Below, piece after piece: positions 28,591-37,558 of a DNA stretch of 64,000 bases (within the stretch, counting starts at the first letter, position 1; every line of letters starts with the position of its first letter). A program made the position numbers and the translations under genes. The notes below the pieces were generated by a model. That model made no database searches and was not told the DNA's origin. It saw only the letters and a program-made list of their open reading frames with translations. Source of the DNA: Chlamydia avium 10DC88. GTDB taxonomy: Bacteria > Chlamydiota > Chlamydiia > Chlamydiales > Chlamydiaceae. Location of the stretch: contig NZ_CP006571.1 in NCBI RefSeq assembly GCF_000583875.1, positions 186,001-250,000 on the forward strand, given 5' to 3'.

Positions 28591-29094
28591 TCACTCTTTG
28601 CTAATAAGAGAAGAGGATAATTCTTTGTTTAAGTGTGGATCTCTTCGAAGTTTTTTTATGCTTTTACTCAACATGTCTGAAGTAGAGAAGGAATTCTTTT
28701 GTTCATTATTTTTTAGGAGCGCATTGATATCTGTATCTGGGGGAAATTCTGATAATAAGGTAACATGATCGTTGGCTTCAGCAATGATGAGAATTTTATT
28801 TACGACTCGAATAAGGTAGATACAAGTTTTGGGGGTGATAGATCGTCTATCTAGGATTTTAATGGTAGAATGATTCCCGAAGCTTTGTCCTTTAGACTTA
28901 AGAAATCTCTTAAACGCCCAAACACCAATACCAAATAAGGTTAGAACTAGGATAAGCGATCCTAACATTTTTAGCATTTCTACTTTCATATTTTCTGGGA
29001 ACATGCTTTGGAGAGAGACAGAGTCATGAGAAGAATCAGAAAGAGCGAGTTCTTCAGAGAAAGAGAGGAGATGAGAAAAAAAACCAGTTATCAT
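28591..29094 (-). CDS. FliO-like membrane protein
   Basis: A 167-residue protein with one membrane helix at about 41-61 (KMLGSLILVLTLFGIGVWAF), followed by a short basic linker and a small beta domain with IKILDRRSITPKTCIYLIRV and ILIIAEANDHVTLLSEF. That arrangement is the FliO family pattern (helix, then a domain like LGPKKSLYLVEV). Chlamydiae have no flagella but keep FliI, FliF and FlhA homologues. It lies 34 bases upstream of the Mcsc-like chaperone on the same strand, consistent with a secretion role. Confidence 0.65.
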   Translation of the reverse strand: MITGFFSHLLSFSEELALSDSSHDSVSLQSMFPENMKVEMLKMLGSLILVLTLFGIGVWAFKRFLKSKGQSFGNHSTIKILDRRSITPKTCIYLIRVVNKILIIAEANDHVTLLSEFPPDTDINALLKNNEQKNSFSTSDMLSKSIKKLRRDPHLNKELSSSLISKE

Positions 29095-29413
29095 AGTGGA
29101 AGACCTTATGTATCTCTATATGTAAATACCATCTACCTAGAAAATAAATCACTCTAGAGACTATTTTATAATTTATATAAGCAATGTGTGACCTAATGCC
29201 CAGGGTAGATTAAACTGTAATTTTATTATTCCTGCAACAATGATATAATTAAATCACTAGTTCTCGACTTTAAGAAAATGTAGAAACTAAGTTGTTCAGG
29301 TTTTGTTAATTGTTTCTTTTTCTGATGTTTTATCTTTGTAGGATATACTCTGATTAAGTGTCTTAGGAAAGTAGGATGACGGTATTTTAAATGCTACGAG
29401 CGGGTGTGCTTTT
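29095..29413. other. fliO-like/HAD divergent intergenic region
   Basis: These 319 AT-rich bases lie between divergent genes. I see no open reading frame, RNA gene or clear hairpin. A TATACT-type -10 is present near 29344 but without a convincing -35. Confidence 0.4.
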
Positions 29414-30298
29414 ATGAAAAAGTTATTAGTTACAGATATTGATGGGACAATTACTCATTTACCTCATCACTTACCTTTACAAGTAGTTCATACGTTGACT
29501 CAAGCTTACCAAGCAGGGTGGGAGTTATTTTTTTTAACAGGTAGGTATTTTTCTTACGCACACCAGTTGTTGTCAGATCTCCAGGTTCCCTATTTACTTG
29601 GGTGCCAAAATGGTGTTTGTGTATGGTTGTCTGAACAAGAAAAGTTTCTCTATTTTCAAGGTATTTCTCATGATATTCTACCTGTTTTAGAAGAATATGT
29701 GGCGGGTAGTCCTGTAGTATTTTGTATAGAATCAGGAGTTATTCATGGTGATCAATATTATCGCTTTGCTTCTTCAAGTGGGAAGCATTTATTAGATTGT
29801 TTAGATCCCGTGTATTTTCCTACTTCTCAAGAGCGTTCCCGTCTAGTTGAAATGAAAAACATTTCTCGAGACTATCCTTACGACTTATTTGCCGTGGCAA
29901 AGATTTTTGGGAAAAAAGAAGATATTGAGGAATTGTATCATAAGATGCAAGAAACCTCAGAACTTTCATCAAAATTAAACATTAATTTGATGCGATGGCC
30001 CTTCGATTTTAACTATGCTTTGCTATTTATGACAGAGAAATCCGTATCTAAGGGTTATGCTGTTGATCGGATTATCCATATGCTTTATAACGGGAATAAG
30101 CCATTTATTATGGCTTCCGGAGACGATGTAAACGATATTGATCTTCTCGAACGCGGGGATTTTAAAATTGTTATGAATACCTCACCGCAGCATATGCATG
30201 GCTTGGCTGATTTCCTTGCCTCCCCGGCAAGAGATTTAGGCATTCTTCCTGCATGGGAGGCTGGTATGGGACAGTACTCTAAGATGCAGAACCTTTAG
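29414..30298 (+). CDS. HAD-superfamily phosphatase (Cof/SPP type)
   Basis: A 294-residue phosphohydrolase. Motif I is VTDIDGTIT (nucleophile D8, acid/base D10), motif II is [10 protein letters not shown], and motif IV is [16 protein letters not shown]2-type cap domain lies between (residues about 85-190). Family members dephosphorylate sugar phosphates or nucleotides; the substrate cannot be read here. Its last 20 bases overlap the end of convergent fabI. It corresponds by order to CT103. Confidence 0.85.
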   Translation: MKKLLVTDIDGTITHLPHHLPLQVVHTLTQAYQAGWELFFLTGRYFSYAHQLLSDLQVPYLLGCQNGVCVWLSEQEKFLYFQGISHDILPVLEEYVAGSPVVFCIESGVIHGDQYYRFASSSGKHLLDCLDPVYFPTSQERSRLVEMKNISRDYPYDLFAVAKIFGKKEDIEELYHKMQETSELSSKLNINLMRWPFDFNYALLFMTEKSVSKGYAVDRIIHMLYNGNKPFIMASGDDVNDIDLLERGDFKIVMNTSPQHMHGLADFLASPARDLGILPAWEAGMGQYSKMQNL

Positions 30299-31184
30299 GT
30301 AACATTTCAGGGCCAATTCCCATAATATTTGCCCCGTGATCCACATAAAGAGTCTCTCCTGTAATTGCTGAGGCTAGTGGTGAAGCTAGAAATGCAGTAG
30401 CGGCTCCTACTTGCTCCGTGGTCATTGGATTAGGAATAGGTGACCAATCTAAATAGTAATCCACCATCTTTTCTATAAAACCAATCGCTTTTCCTGCTCG
30501 ACTAGCAAGAGGCCCTGCAGAAATTGTATTTACACGAACTTTCCATTTTCTTCCTGCTTCCCAAGCAAGCATTTTTGTATCACTTTCTAAAGCAGCTTTA
30601 GCGGCGTTCATTCCTCCTCCATACCCGGGGACTGCACGTGAAGAAGCTAAATAAGTTAGAGAAATACAACTACTACCACTCGGCATAAAAGGACCGAAGT
30701 GAGAAAGCAAACTCACCAGAGAGTAGCTGGAGGTACTTAAAGCAGATAGGTAACCTTTCCTTGAGGTTTCTAATAGAGGCTTAGAAATCTCAGGACTGTT
30801 AGCTAAAGAATGTACTAATATATCAATATGACCGAAATCCTTAACCACTTGAGAAACAACCTCAGACACTGTGTATCCTGAAATGCCTTTGTAGCGTTTA
30901 TTCTCTGCAATTTCTTGAGGAATATCTGCAGGAGAGTCGAAACTCGCATCCATAGGGTAGACTTTCTTAATTTCTAGGAGATTACCATTAGAAAGCTTCC
31001 TAGACTCATCAAATTTCCCCAAATCCCATGATTGAGAGAAGATTTTATAGATAGGCACCCAAGTTCCTGTAAGAATCGTAGCTCCTGCTTCCGCTAGTAT
31101 TTTAGCGATTCCCCAACCATAGCCCTGGTCATCCCCAATTCCTGCTATGAATGCTATTTTTCCTGTTAAGTCAATTGTTAACAT
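30279..31184 (-). CDS. fabI: Enoyl-ACP reductase FabI (plant-like)
   Basis: A 301-residue NADH-dependent reductase for the last step of fatty acid elongation. The nucleotide-binding start is [19 protein letters not shown]. The active site region [18 protein letters not shown], with tyrosine and lysine eight residues apart, and the following [20 protein letters not shown] and [20 protein letters not shown] match the plastid enzyme closely, not the E. coli spacing. Its length (about 40 more than E. coli FabI) also fits the plant type, with an insertion near residues 50-85. Chlamydial FabI is known to be close to plant enzymes. Confidence 0.95.
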   Translation of the reverse strand: MLTIDLTGKIAFIAGIGDDQGYGWGIAKILAEAGATILTGTWVPIYKIFSQSWDLGKFDESRKLSNGNLLEIKKVYPMDASFDSPADIPQEIAENKRYKGISGYTVSEVVSQVVKDFGHIDILVHSLANSPEISKPLLETSRKGYLSALSTSSYSLVSLLSHFGPFMPSGSSCISLTYLASSRAVPGYGGGMNAAKAALESDTKMLAWEAGRKWKVRVNTISAGPLASRAGKAIGFIEKMVDYYLDWSPIPNPMTTEQVGAATAFLASPLASAITGETLYVDHGANIMGIGPEMLPKGSAS

Positions 31185-31495
31185 TCCTTACCTTTTTTTA
31201 TACTTGCAGAGTAATTCATTCATGAGGTTAGCAGATTTCTTTATTATTAAGGAAATCCTTTGAAGACATTCAGATGAGATGAGTAGATTTTTCTCAAGAT
31301 AACTTTATTACCGCTATTTCTTTGAAATGAACATTATTCAGATAATAGAATATTTTTAAAAAAGAAGTGGCTGTGTCCGTAATGTATTCTCAATACTGAG
31401 CAATTATTCTTTCTCTGTTCCTAGCTTCTTAGAAAGAGACCACTTAACGAATTATTATGTCTCATTGCATTTAGAGAATTTTTTTTGATGAAGAG
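31185..31495. other. fabI/RluA intergenic region
   Basis: These 311 bases lie between two minus-strand genes. C. trachomatis has an effector gene (CT105) at this position, but here I find no open reading frame longer than a few codons, no RNA gene and no strong hairpin. The fabI promoter is presumably here. Confidence 0.45.
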
Positions 31496-32320
31496 TTAGC
31501 TTTCAAGTAAGTGAGCTGCCTCTTTTCTAGGGTCTCCTGAAGAGGAAGCTATTAGATGAATATTTTCATTCGAAAATGGAGAAGGGAATTTTATGGAATG
31601 CGCATGCAGTAGAGGGCGGAAAATATTTGGTGGCTGGTTGTGTGAACCATAATCTATGTCTCCTACAATAGGGTGGCCAAGTGTTCGCATGTGTAATCGA
31701 ATTTGATGTGTTCTTCCTGTAATTGGGCTACACTGTATTAAAGAATATTTTTTGTAGGTGCATAGAATTGACCATTGTGTAATCGTTAGCTTCCCTTGAG
31801 AAGCATGGGTATTTCCAAAGATTACAGCTCCACAACGTCGTGCTTTAGGTGCTGTATAAGAAGTTATTGTTCCCGAAGATTTGTTTGGATGACCAAAGAC
31901 TAAAGCGATATATTGTTTGATGATTTTTCTTTTTTTGAAAAGTTGCGTAAGTGGAAAAACAGAGTCTTCATGTTTTGCAAATAGAATGCACCCTGTGGTA
32001 TCCCTATCTAACCTATGAACAATGCTGAGTTTTAATTTAGCTGCGAGTTCTTCTGTAGATAGATAGGCAGGTTTATCATAGGCACACCATTGGGGATGGT
32101 CCCAAAGAATTTGAGGTTTTTGGGGTGTTCGTATGACTAGACTGATATGGTCACCAGGATGCACCTTGTAAGATTCAAATCGCTCTATACGGCTGTTTAC
32201 GCGGCATCCATGATAGCGTATAGAGTTAACAACAGATTGTTTATCATATTCTGGCAATTGAACCCGTAGAAAGGAGGATAATCTTTCTACGCGATCAACA
32301 ACCCATGTAAACTTTTTCAT
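31496..32320 (-). CDS. RluA-family pseudouridine synthase
   Basis: A 274-residue RNA pseudouridine synthase. The catalytic motif is HRLDRDTTGCILFAKHEDS, with the nucleophile aspartate in RLDRDT. SPITGRTHQIRLHMRTLGHPI is the second family signature. The N-terminus carries a short S4-like stretch (LSSFLRVQLPEYDKQSVVNS). The target uridine (23S or tRNA) cannot be decided from sequence. It is divergent from mutY with 46 bases between, which must hold both promoters. Confidence 0.9.
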   Translation of the reverse strand: MKKFTWVVDRVERLSSFLRVQLPEYDKQSVVNSIRYHGCRVNSRIERFESYKVHPGDHISLVIRTPQKPQILWDHPQWCAYDKPAYLSTEELAAKLKLSIVHRLDRDTTGCILFAKHEDSVFPLTQLFKKRKIIKQYIALVFGHPNKSSGTITSYTAPKARRCGAVIFGNTHASQGKLTITQWSILCTYKKYSLIQCSPITGRTHQIRLHMRTLGHPIVGDIDYGSHNQPPNIFRPLLHAHSIKFPSPFSNENIHLIASSSGDPRKEAAHLLES

Positions 32321-32366
32321 AAAACATTAATATTTAAATCTTCAGTAAGATTTTACGAGAATTTCT

Positions 32367-33467
32367 ATGACAAAGATAGTGTTTTCTGAAAGGATAAAAC
32401 AATTTCCTAGAGAAAAGTTAAAACAATGGTTTAGAAAAAATAAACGGAGTTTCCCTTGGAGGGAGAACCCCACTCCTTATCGCGTATGGGTATCTGAAGT
32501 TATGCTTCAGCAGACTCGAGCGGAAGTTGTTGTAAATTATTTTATTGAATGGATGAGAAAATTCCCTACGATTGAATCTTTAGCTGCCGCTAGTGAGGAT
32601 GAGGTCATAAAACTTTGGGAGGGACTAGGCTATTACACTCGAGCAAGAAATTTATTGTATGGCGCTCGTATGGTTATGGAAGAGTTCGGGGGGATAATTC
32701 CCGATAATCATTTAGATTTACTATTGATCAATGGGTTGGGACCCTATACTGTACATGCCATTTTAGCATTTGCCTTTAAGAAAAAAGTTGCAGCAGTTGA
32801 TGGGAATGTTTTACGTGTGATTAGTCGAGTCTTTTTAATCGAATCCTCTATAGATTTAGAATCTACGAAAACATGGATATCCCGTATAACTCAATCTCTT
32901 TTGCCTTCGAGGGATCCTGAGGTGTTTTCTGAAGCCCTGATAGAGCTGGGAGCCTGTGTGTGCACTCGTTCCCCTAAGTGCGAAGTTTGTCCCATTCGTG
33001 GGGTTTGTGGAGCTGCTAAGGAAGGAAAACAAGCATTTCTTCCTGTGCGTCATTCTAGAAAAAAAACCGTTATGTTATATCGTTGGGCAGCTATTATCCT
33101 TTATCAGGGGGCTATCGTGCTTGAGCATAGGAAACCTCAGGAAATGATGGCAGGTTTGTATGAATTTCCTTACATAGAGGTTGAGTCCTTTGAAATGCTT
33201 TCTGATACAAATACGTTAACTCATGCTATGGAGGATCGTGTGGGTGCACAGCTAGTGTTTTGCTGTGATGTAGCCGAGCAGCGTCATGCATTCACTTATT
33301 ATAAGGTACGTTTAATCCCTAAGATTTTTCATGCGAAATCTCTCCCAAAATCAGCACTACTGTATTCTTTGGATACTATAGATGCATTACCTTTTTCTTC
33401 AGGACATAGAAAAATTAAATCCTGGTTGTTAGAGAATATACATACTTTAGTAGATGATAAAGTGTAG
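32367..33467 (+). CDS. mutY: Adenine DNA glycosylase MutY
   Basis: A 366-residue glycosylase removing adenine opposite 8-oxoguanine. It contains FPWRENPTPYRVWVSEVMLQ with the catalytic glutamate, the helix-hairpin-helix INGLGPYTVHAILAF, and AAVDGNVLRV with the catalytic aspartate. The 4Fe-4S cluster loop C-x6-C-x2-C-x5-C is seen in CTRSPKCEVCPIRGVC. A C-terminal NUDIX-like 8-oxoG reading domain follows from about residue 230. The next gene starts 12 bases downstream. Confidence 0.95.
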   Translation: MTKIVFSERIKQFPREKLKQWFRKNKRSFPWRENPTPYRVWVSEVMLQQTRAEVVVNYFIEWMRKFPTIESLAAASEDEVIKLWEGLGYYTRARNLLYGARMVMEEFGGIIPDNHLDLLLINGLGPYTVHAILAFAFKKKVAAVDGNVLRVISRVFLIESSIDLESTKTWISRITQSLLPSRDPEVFSEALIELGACVCTRSPKCEVCPIRGVCGAAKEGKQAFLPVRHSRKKTVMLYRWAAIILYQGAIVLEHRKPQEMMAGLYEFPYIEVESFEMLSDTNTLTHAMEDRVGAQLVFCCDVAEQRHAFTYYKVRLIPKIFHAKSLPKSALLYSLDTIDALPFSSGHRKIKSWLLENIHTLVDDKV

Positions 33468-33479
33468 AGGTATAATCTT

Positions 33480-33866
33480 ATGCAGAGAAGTTACGATTTC
33501 TCTAAGTTAATTGACTTGGCTAGGAAAATGGTCATGGATGGGGTGTGTCCTTGGACAGATAGGCAAGATGCTTTATCTCTAATTGAATGTATCCTTAAGG
33601 AGTGTAGAGAACTTTTAGAAGCTATTCATCAGGGTTATGCAGATAAAGAAATTACTTTAGAAGCTGGAGATATTCTTATGTTGGTTTTGGTCTTATGCTT
33701 TAAGTTGGAATTTCTTGAAATATCTTCTGTTGATGAGATAGTTAATGAAGCTCTTTCTAAGATTCAACGACGTGCGCCACATGTATTCTCATGTAAAACA
33801 ATTTCTTATGAAGAAGCACGTCAAGCATGGCTTATGGGGAAGCTTCAAGAAAAAAGTGAAAAATAG
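33480..33866 (+). CDS. MazG-like nucleotide pyrophosphohydrolase
   Basis: A 128-residue all-alpha NTP pyrophosphatase-like protein. CPWTDRQDALSLIECILKEC aligns with the MazG start, and the metal-binding E-x-x-E pattern is in KECRELLEAI with EAGDILMLVLVL supplying the later E and D. It is a single-domain version (half of E. coli MazG). It probably cleans up non-canonical nucleotides, fitting its close spacing after mutY. Confidence 0.85.
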   Translation: MQRSYDFSKLIDLARKMVMDGVCPWTDRQDALSLIECILKECRELLEAIHQGYADKEITLEAGDILMLVLVLCFKLEFLEISSVDEIVNEALSKIQRRAPHVFSCKTISYEEARQAWLMGKLQEKSEK

Positions 33867-33926
33867 AGGCCTTATTTTGGGTTTTCCCTTTAGTAAAATC
33901 CATGAATTGTATTATTAAAGAAAGGT

Positions 33927-34029
33927 AGGCTGGGGACCTTTTAAGAAAAGAAACCTTTGAACCGGGTCAGGACTGGAAAGTAGCAGCCCTAAAAAGTGCT
34001 CTCTTTTGCTAGAAGAATTTCTCCAGCTT
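33927..34029 (+). ncRNA. ffs: Small signal recognition particle RNA (4.5S)
   Basis: The conserved domain IV hairpin is read directly: GGTCAGGAC, a GGAA tetraloop, then AGCAGCC. The outer ends pair (GCTGG near 33929 with CCAGC near 34023), and a T-run follows at 34031. The RNA is about 103 nt, the usual bacterial short SRP form, and binds Ffh to target membrane proteins. Ends are approximate to within a few bases. Confidence 0.92.
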
Positions 34030-34038
34030 GCTTTTTCC

Positions 34039-34821
34039 TTAATAATTCCTTAAGAACAATGTTCCGATGCCTGTGATGTTGAAAAGTATATGAAATACTA
34101 TTGGGGCAGCAATATGCCGTTCTTTTTCGTAAATAAATCCAGCACATAAGGAAAATAGAAATAGAATAGGAACAAAAATTAATGCTCCTAAGGAATGTTC
34201 TAAATGAGCAAGAGCGAAAATAATTGAGGTATAGGTAAGAGCGTATATTCTCCGCATTTTGCTTTTCAAAAATGTTTGTAAAAAACCTCGGAAGAAGATT
34301 TCTTCAGCAAAAGGAATCAAGATTCCTAAACTTAAAAAAAACCTTAGATCATAGGTTGTTGAAGTCAAACTTTGTTGAACTTCTTGAGCTAATGTTTGCT
34401 CATGCAGTGCTTCTTTAGAGAACAAAAAATTAAAGAAGATGTTGAGGATATATCCAACGATAGTTTTCATAGGCATGAAAATAATCCACATTCGGAAAGC
34501 TGAAAATATAGCAGAGGAGAATGTTGCTAAAGGCTTACTTCCTGAGTAGATAACACTGCGGGTAATGTCGATAGGTAATCCTAGGAGGTAAAATACAAAA
34601 GCACAGGCTAAGAATATCCCATGTAGAGAACGAGCTGTAACTTCTGAATAGGATCCCGTGATAAAAGGTAAAATACCAGGGAGGAATAAAAGAACTACTG
34701 CTAAGAGAACATGAGGCAAACGTAAAGGGATTTTTTCCTCTGGCTTGGGCCATACAAAAAAATTCCTCGAGGCAAAAATTGCTAATCCTAAAGATAAAAA
34801 TAATAAATAATAAGAAATCAT
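34039..34821 (-). CDS. CPBP-family intramembrane metalloprotease
   Basis: A 260-residue polytopic membrane protein with about seven helices. The CAAX-prenyl-protease-like (CPBP/Abi) motifs are present in order: EEIFFRGFLQTF (EExxxR), FALAHLEHSLG (FxxxH) and HILFNITG (HxxxN). Substrates of bacterial members are mostly unknown. It follows the lipoprotein gene by 3 bases on the minus strand, so the two are likely co-transcribed. Its end faces the SRP RNA terminator. Confidence 0.85.
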   Translation of the reverse strand: MISYYLLFLSLGLAIFASRNFFVWPKPEEKIPLRLPHVLLAVVLLFLPGILPFITGSYSEVTARSLHGIFLACAFVFYLLGLPIDITRSVIYSGSKPLATFSSAIFSAFRMWIIFMPMKTIVGYILNIFFNFLFSKEALHEQTLAQEVQQSLTSTTYDLRFFLSLGILIPFAEEIFFRGFLQTFLKSKMRRIYALTYTSIIFALAHLEHSLGALIFVPILFLFSLCAGFIYEKERHIAAPIVFHILFNITGIGTLFLRNY

Positions 34822-34824
34822 GAA

Positions 34825-35469
34825 TTACGAATAATTTGCACAAACATAGCCTTCAACTCTAGCAACGATTTCGCGAAATAGACGATTATGCATGAGACCC
34901 ATAGGAGTAGCTTCAAAATGCTTTGTTTGCCATCCATAGCGGTGGTAATCTTTATTAGCTCCTGCTAGATTTACTTGGCTAGATTCAATGATTTCTTGAT
35001 AGATCATAGATACTTTATTATGGCGAATATCAAAAACGCGTACCCGTACAGAAGCTGTAATTGAATTATTCCCAAACGTATCTGTTGTATTTTTTTGTTC
35101 TAAAAGTTCTGTAGCTACAATAAATTCTGCAGGGAGAAGAGAGGCTATTGTTTCTGGAGAAACTTGAGGAACTACAGAATAAAATTGCGCAATAGTTTGG
35201 GGTGATGCGTTATGTTTGATAAGAAATAGTTTATCTGAAGCATGTAATCGCTTACTAATCTCTTGGGTAAATTCTGTTTGTAAATTCCAGGGAAGAGCCT
35301 CAGAAACTTTATCAGAACGATAAAATACAGGAAGCATAGCTACAACACCTTTAGCTTTACTTCCAGAAGTATATAGCTTAGGGTGATAGCTTCCTGATGC
35401 TGGTAAAGAACAGCTAGATAAATTTACGGATAGAAGTCCCAATGAAACTAATAAGAGTAGCTTATGCAT
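34825..35469 (-). CDS. Putative lipoprotein (CT253-like)
   Basis: A 214-residue protein with a lipoprotein signal (MHKLLLLVSLGLLSVNLSSC, lipobox ending at C20). The mature part has an alpha/beta pattern (KGVVAMLPVFYRSDKVSEAL, FIVATELLEQK, VRVRVFDIRHNKVSMIYQEI) suggestive of outer-membrane-associated curli-assembly or GNA1162-type lipoproteins. That resemblance is loose. It probably sits on the periplasmic face of a membrane. It heads a two-gene unit with the CPBP protease. Confidence 0.75.
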   Translation of the reverse strand: MHKLLLLVSLGLLSVNLSSCSLPASGSYHPKLYTSGSKAKGVVAMLPVFYRSDKVSEALPWNLQTEFTQEISKRLHASDKLFLIKHNASPQTIAQFYSVVPQVSPETIASLLPAEFIVATELLEQKNTTDTFGNNSITASVRVRVFDIRHNKVSMIYQEIIESSQVNLAGANKDYHRYGWQTKHFEATPMGLMHNRLFREIVARVEGYVCANYS

Positions 35470-35654
35470 AATTGCTGCCTTTTTACAGAATACTTTTAGT
35501 ATTTATTTTTCTGAGGAGAGTCATTTGTATGACATTAAATTTTTCTCTTCAAAGAATAAGCCCGTAGTTTATTCCTTCTGCTAAGTTATAAAAAGAAAAA
35601 AATAAAAACAAGTCTCAGACAGTGAAAGAATCCTTAAATATTATCTCTCCAGAT

Positions 35655-35780
35655 TTATTCCGGATATACAGAATGAGTAGGAGGGGTAGAACAATATTCT
35701 TGAGGAATTAAGGTACAACCAGGAAGCAACAACATAGGTGATGTAAATATAAGAAGGGAAAGAGACAATTTCATTTTCAT
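35655..35780 (-). CDS. Very small lipoprotein (41 aa)
   Basis: A short open reading frame starting at ATG 35780 encodes a signal of about 21 residues (MKMKLSLSLLIFTSPMLLLP) with a lipobox ending at a cysteine (LLLPGC). The mature peptide is only 20 residues, CTLIPQEYCSTPPTHSVYPE, with a second cysteine. AAGGA lies 9 bases before the start. Size and type recall the small cysteine-containing envelope lipoprotein OmcA, though it is much shorter and not similar in sequence. It lies in a 608-base gap between the CT253-like lipoprotein and an Inc-like gene. I am fairly sure of the signal, less sure that it is expressed. Confidence 0.6.
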   Translation of the reverse strand: MKMKLSLSLLIFTSPMLLLPGCTLIPQEYCSTPPTHSVYPE

Positions 35781-35926
35781 TGCTATTCATCCTTACTAAA
35801 GTCTTTTTATATCGATTCATAAGATAAGTAATGTTTTCTGCAAAGTTGAAATATTCATAATTCTAAAATGATAAAATGAAGAACCTCATACGAATACTCA
35901 TAGAGGAAATAAGACTACAAAATAAA

Positions 35927-35955
35927 AAAGCTTAGAGATCTAGCTCCAAGCTTTA
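35927..35955 (-). terminator. Rho-independent terminator of the Inc-like gene
   Basis: On the minus strand AAAGCTT-G-GAG, a short loop and CTC-T-AAGCTTT form a stem with one mismatch, followed by a run of Ts. It is 122 bases after the stop of the 36078-36380 gene. Confidence 0.75.
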
Positions 35956-36077
35956 GGTATGATGCCTTCTATCACACATGAAATCTATACTGTTTGAACT
36001 TAATACAAACCCTCTAGAGATGTACTTCTTGAGAAGTAAAGTTTAATGTGTTTATAGAAGAAACAATTTTTATCTTC

Positions 36078-36380
36078 CTAGTTTGATCTATCAGTAGATT
36101 CTTCTAGTTTAGCAGGGATAATCGATTTAGGACATAGACGACGAAGAAGTAACACACTCAATACGAAAATCACTGCCACACCAACAGGTAAGGTCCATAG
36201 AATGGCACATCCGGTAGAGATAGCTGTAAACACACTAGCTGCAAATAGTACCATAGAAATAAAGGAAATAGCACAAAGGAATGTAGCTAGTTTTCTTTGT
36301 TGTAATTGAACTCTAGGAGAGACTGGCGCAGGTGATGATAGTGACGTCTGTGATATTGGTACTGTCATATTTGATTCCAT
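36078..36380 (-). CDS. Inc-like small membrane protein 3
   Basis: A 100-residue protein. The N-terminal 30 residues are serine/proline-rich (ISQTSLSSPAPVSPRVQLQQ), then two hydrophobic helices at about 33-54 and 58-80 with a very short turn between (AISTGCAILWT), then a short basic tail. This is the bilobed pattern of inclusion membrane proteins. Another such gene lies 198 bases upstream. A clear terminator follows. The in-frame second Met (MTVPIS) is an alternative start. Function unknown. Confidence 0.65.
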   Translation of the reverse strand: MESNMTVPISQTSLSSPAPVSPRVQLQQRKLATFLCAISFISMVLFAASVFTAISTGCAILWTLPVGVAVIFVLSVLLLRRLCPKSIIPAKLEESTDRSN

Positions 36381-36578
36381 AAATAGTAATTCATGCGAAA
36401 TATTCTATAGGATCAATGATTTTAAGTCTTTTAGTTAATTATCATTGTATTCCGTTTTTTTATTTAATTGGAAAAAGAAAATCAGAAGTATAAGAATTAC
36501 AATGGCATATGACTGTTTTCAATAGAAATAGGAATATGTGATCGAGATACTCGTTTTGTATCTTGATAGCTATGGTGA

Positions 36579-36965
36579 TTAAGACATCTTTTCTGGGGAT
36601 GGGCTATGAATTTCTCCTGAGGTTGAGGAATTAATTAATGGATGGGATAGAGTTTCCTCATCTAGATTTTCAGGGCAAAAAATTGAGAGATCGGGGGAAA
36701 TTCGTGGACGAAGTTTGTAAATAATTGTAAGTAATACGACGGAAGTAAGCATAGCTATTACTGGAATAGCAATTAGAGGAAGACAACCTGTTAATGTGGT
36801 TGCAACAATTCCAGCTGAAGCAATAGCAATTGTAGCTAAGGAAATAATAGTGATTGCAGTTTTGATGCGCTGCATTTTTTTGTTATATCTAGGTAGGGAT
36901 AGGAAGTGTTCAGTGGAATAGTTTGTATTTAGTGGTCGATCTAATGGTTTTGCAAATGTATTCAT
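36579..36965 (-). CDS. Inc-like small membrane protein 4
   Basis: A 128-residue protein with a polar N-terminus of 32 residues, paired hydrophobic helices at about 34-56 and 62-86 joined by TGCLPL, and a polar serine/proline-rich C-terminus of about 40 residues (HPLINSSTSGEIHSPSPEKM). The TGC turn between the helices is also present in the neighbour at 36078-36380 (STGCAI), suggesting the two are diverged copies. The design is typical of Inc proteins secreted by type III secretion. Function unknown. Confidence 0.65.
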   Translation of the reverse strand: MNTFAKPLDRPLNTNYSTEHFLSLPRYNKKMQRIKTAITIISLATIAIASAGIVATTLTGCLPLIAIPVIAMLTSVVLLTIIYKLRPRISPDLSIFCPENLDEETLSHPLINSSTSGEIHSPSPEKMS

Positions 36966-37558
36966 ATTTTTGTTTCATTAATTTAATATTTCGAACAATA
37001 TTGTAAATTAAAACATTATTATTAATCAATATTCGTTATACTTAATTTGTTTTACTTTTATTAAGTGTCGAGCTAGTCCTAGTTTTCGGTATTTGATCTG
37101 CATTGAGTTATTTTGACTCGACATGATTATAATTTTTTTTTGATAAAGATTTCCTTACATAATCTTAGAAGCTCAGGTATCGGAAGTATCTTTTTATTAA
37201 GATATTTATAGAGTCATAATCAGGATTCATCATTACTATTCATAGATAGGGTCGTTTTTTGATGTATTTACCTCGGTTTATCAATGATTGGGGGCATGTA
37301 TCACAAACCACCGGTTTTAGCACTCTAAGAATGTTATTTTATTTTCCTGGATAATTTCTTCTGAACATCTTCTGTTTTCATCATCTTTTATGAATTGGGC
37401 TTTGAAATTATATCAGGTATCTCAGACCATATAAAATTTTTTATATTAAATATGGAGATTTGGTATATCCAAGCAAATAATTAGATGATCATTTTCTTTT
37501 GATTTGTTTGAAAAATAGAATTCTCATTCTTATTTTTTGGGGTGCTGATTAAGTTTAT
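36966..37558. other. Long AT-rich gap between Inc-like gene and PP2C gene
   Basis: These 593 bases separate divergent genes and hold both promoters. I see no open reading frame of useful length, no RNA gene and no strong hairpin. The length is large for this compact genome, so a decayed gene or an untranslated leader is possible. Confidence 0.4.
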
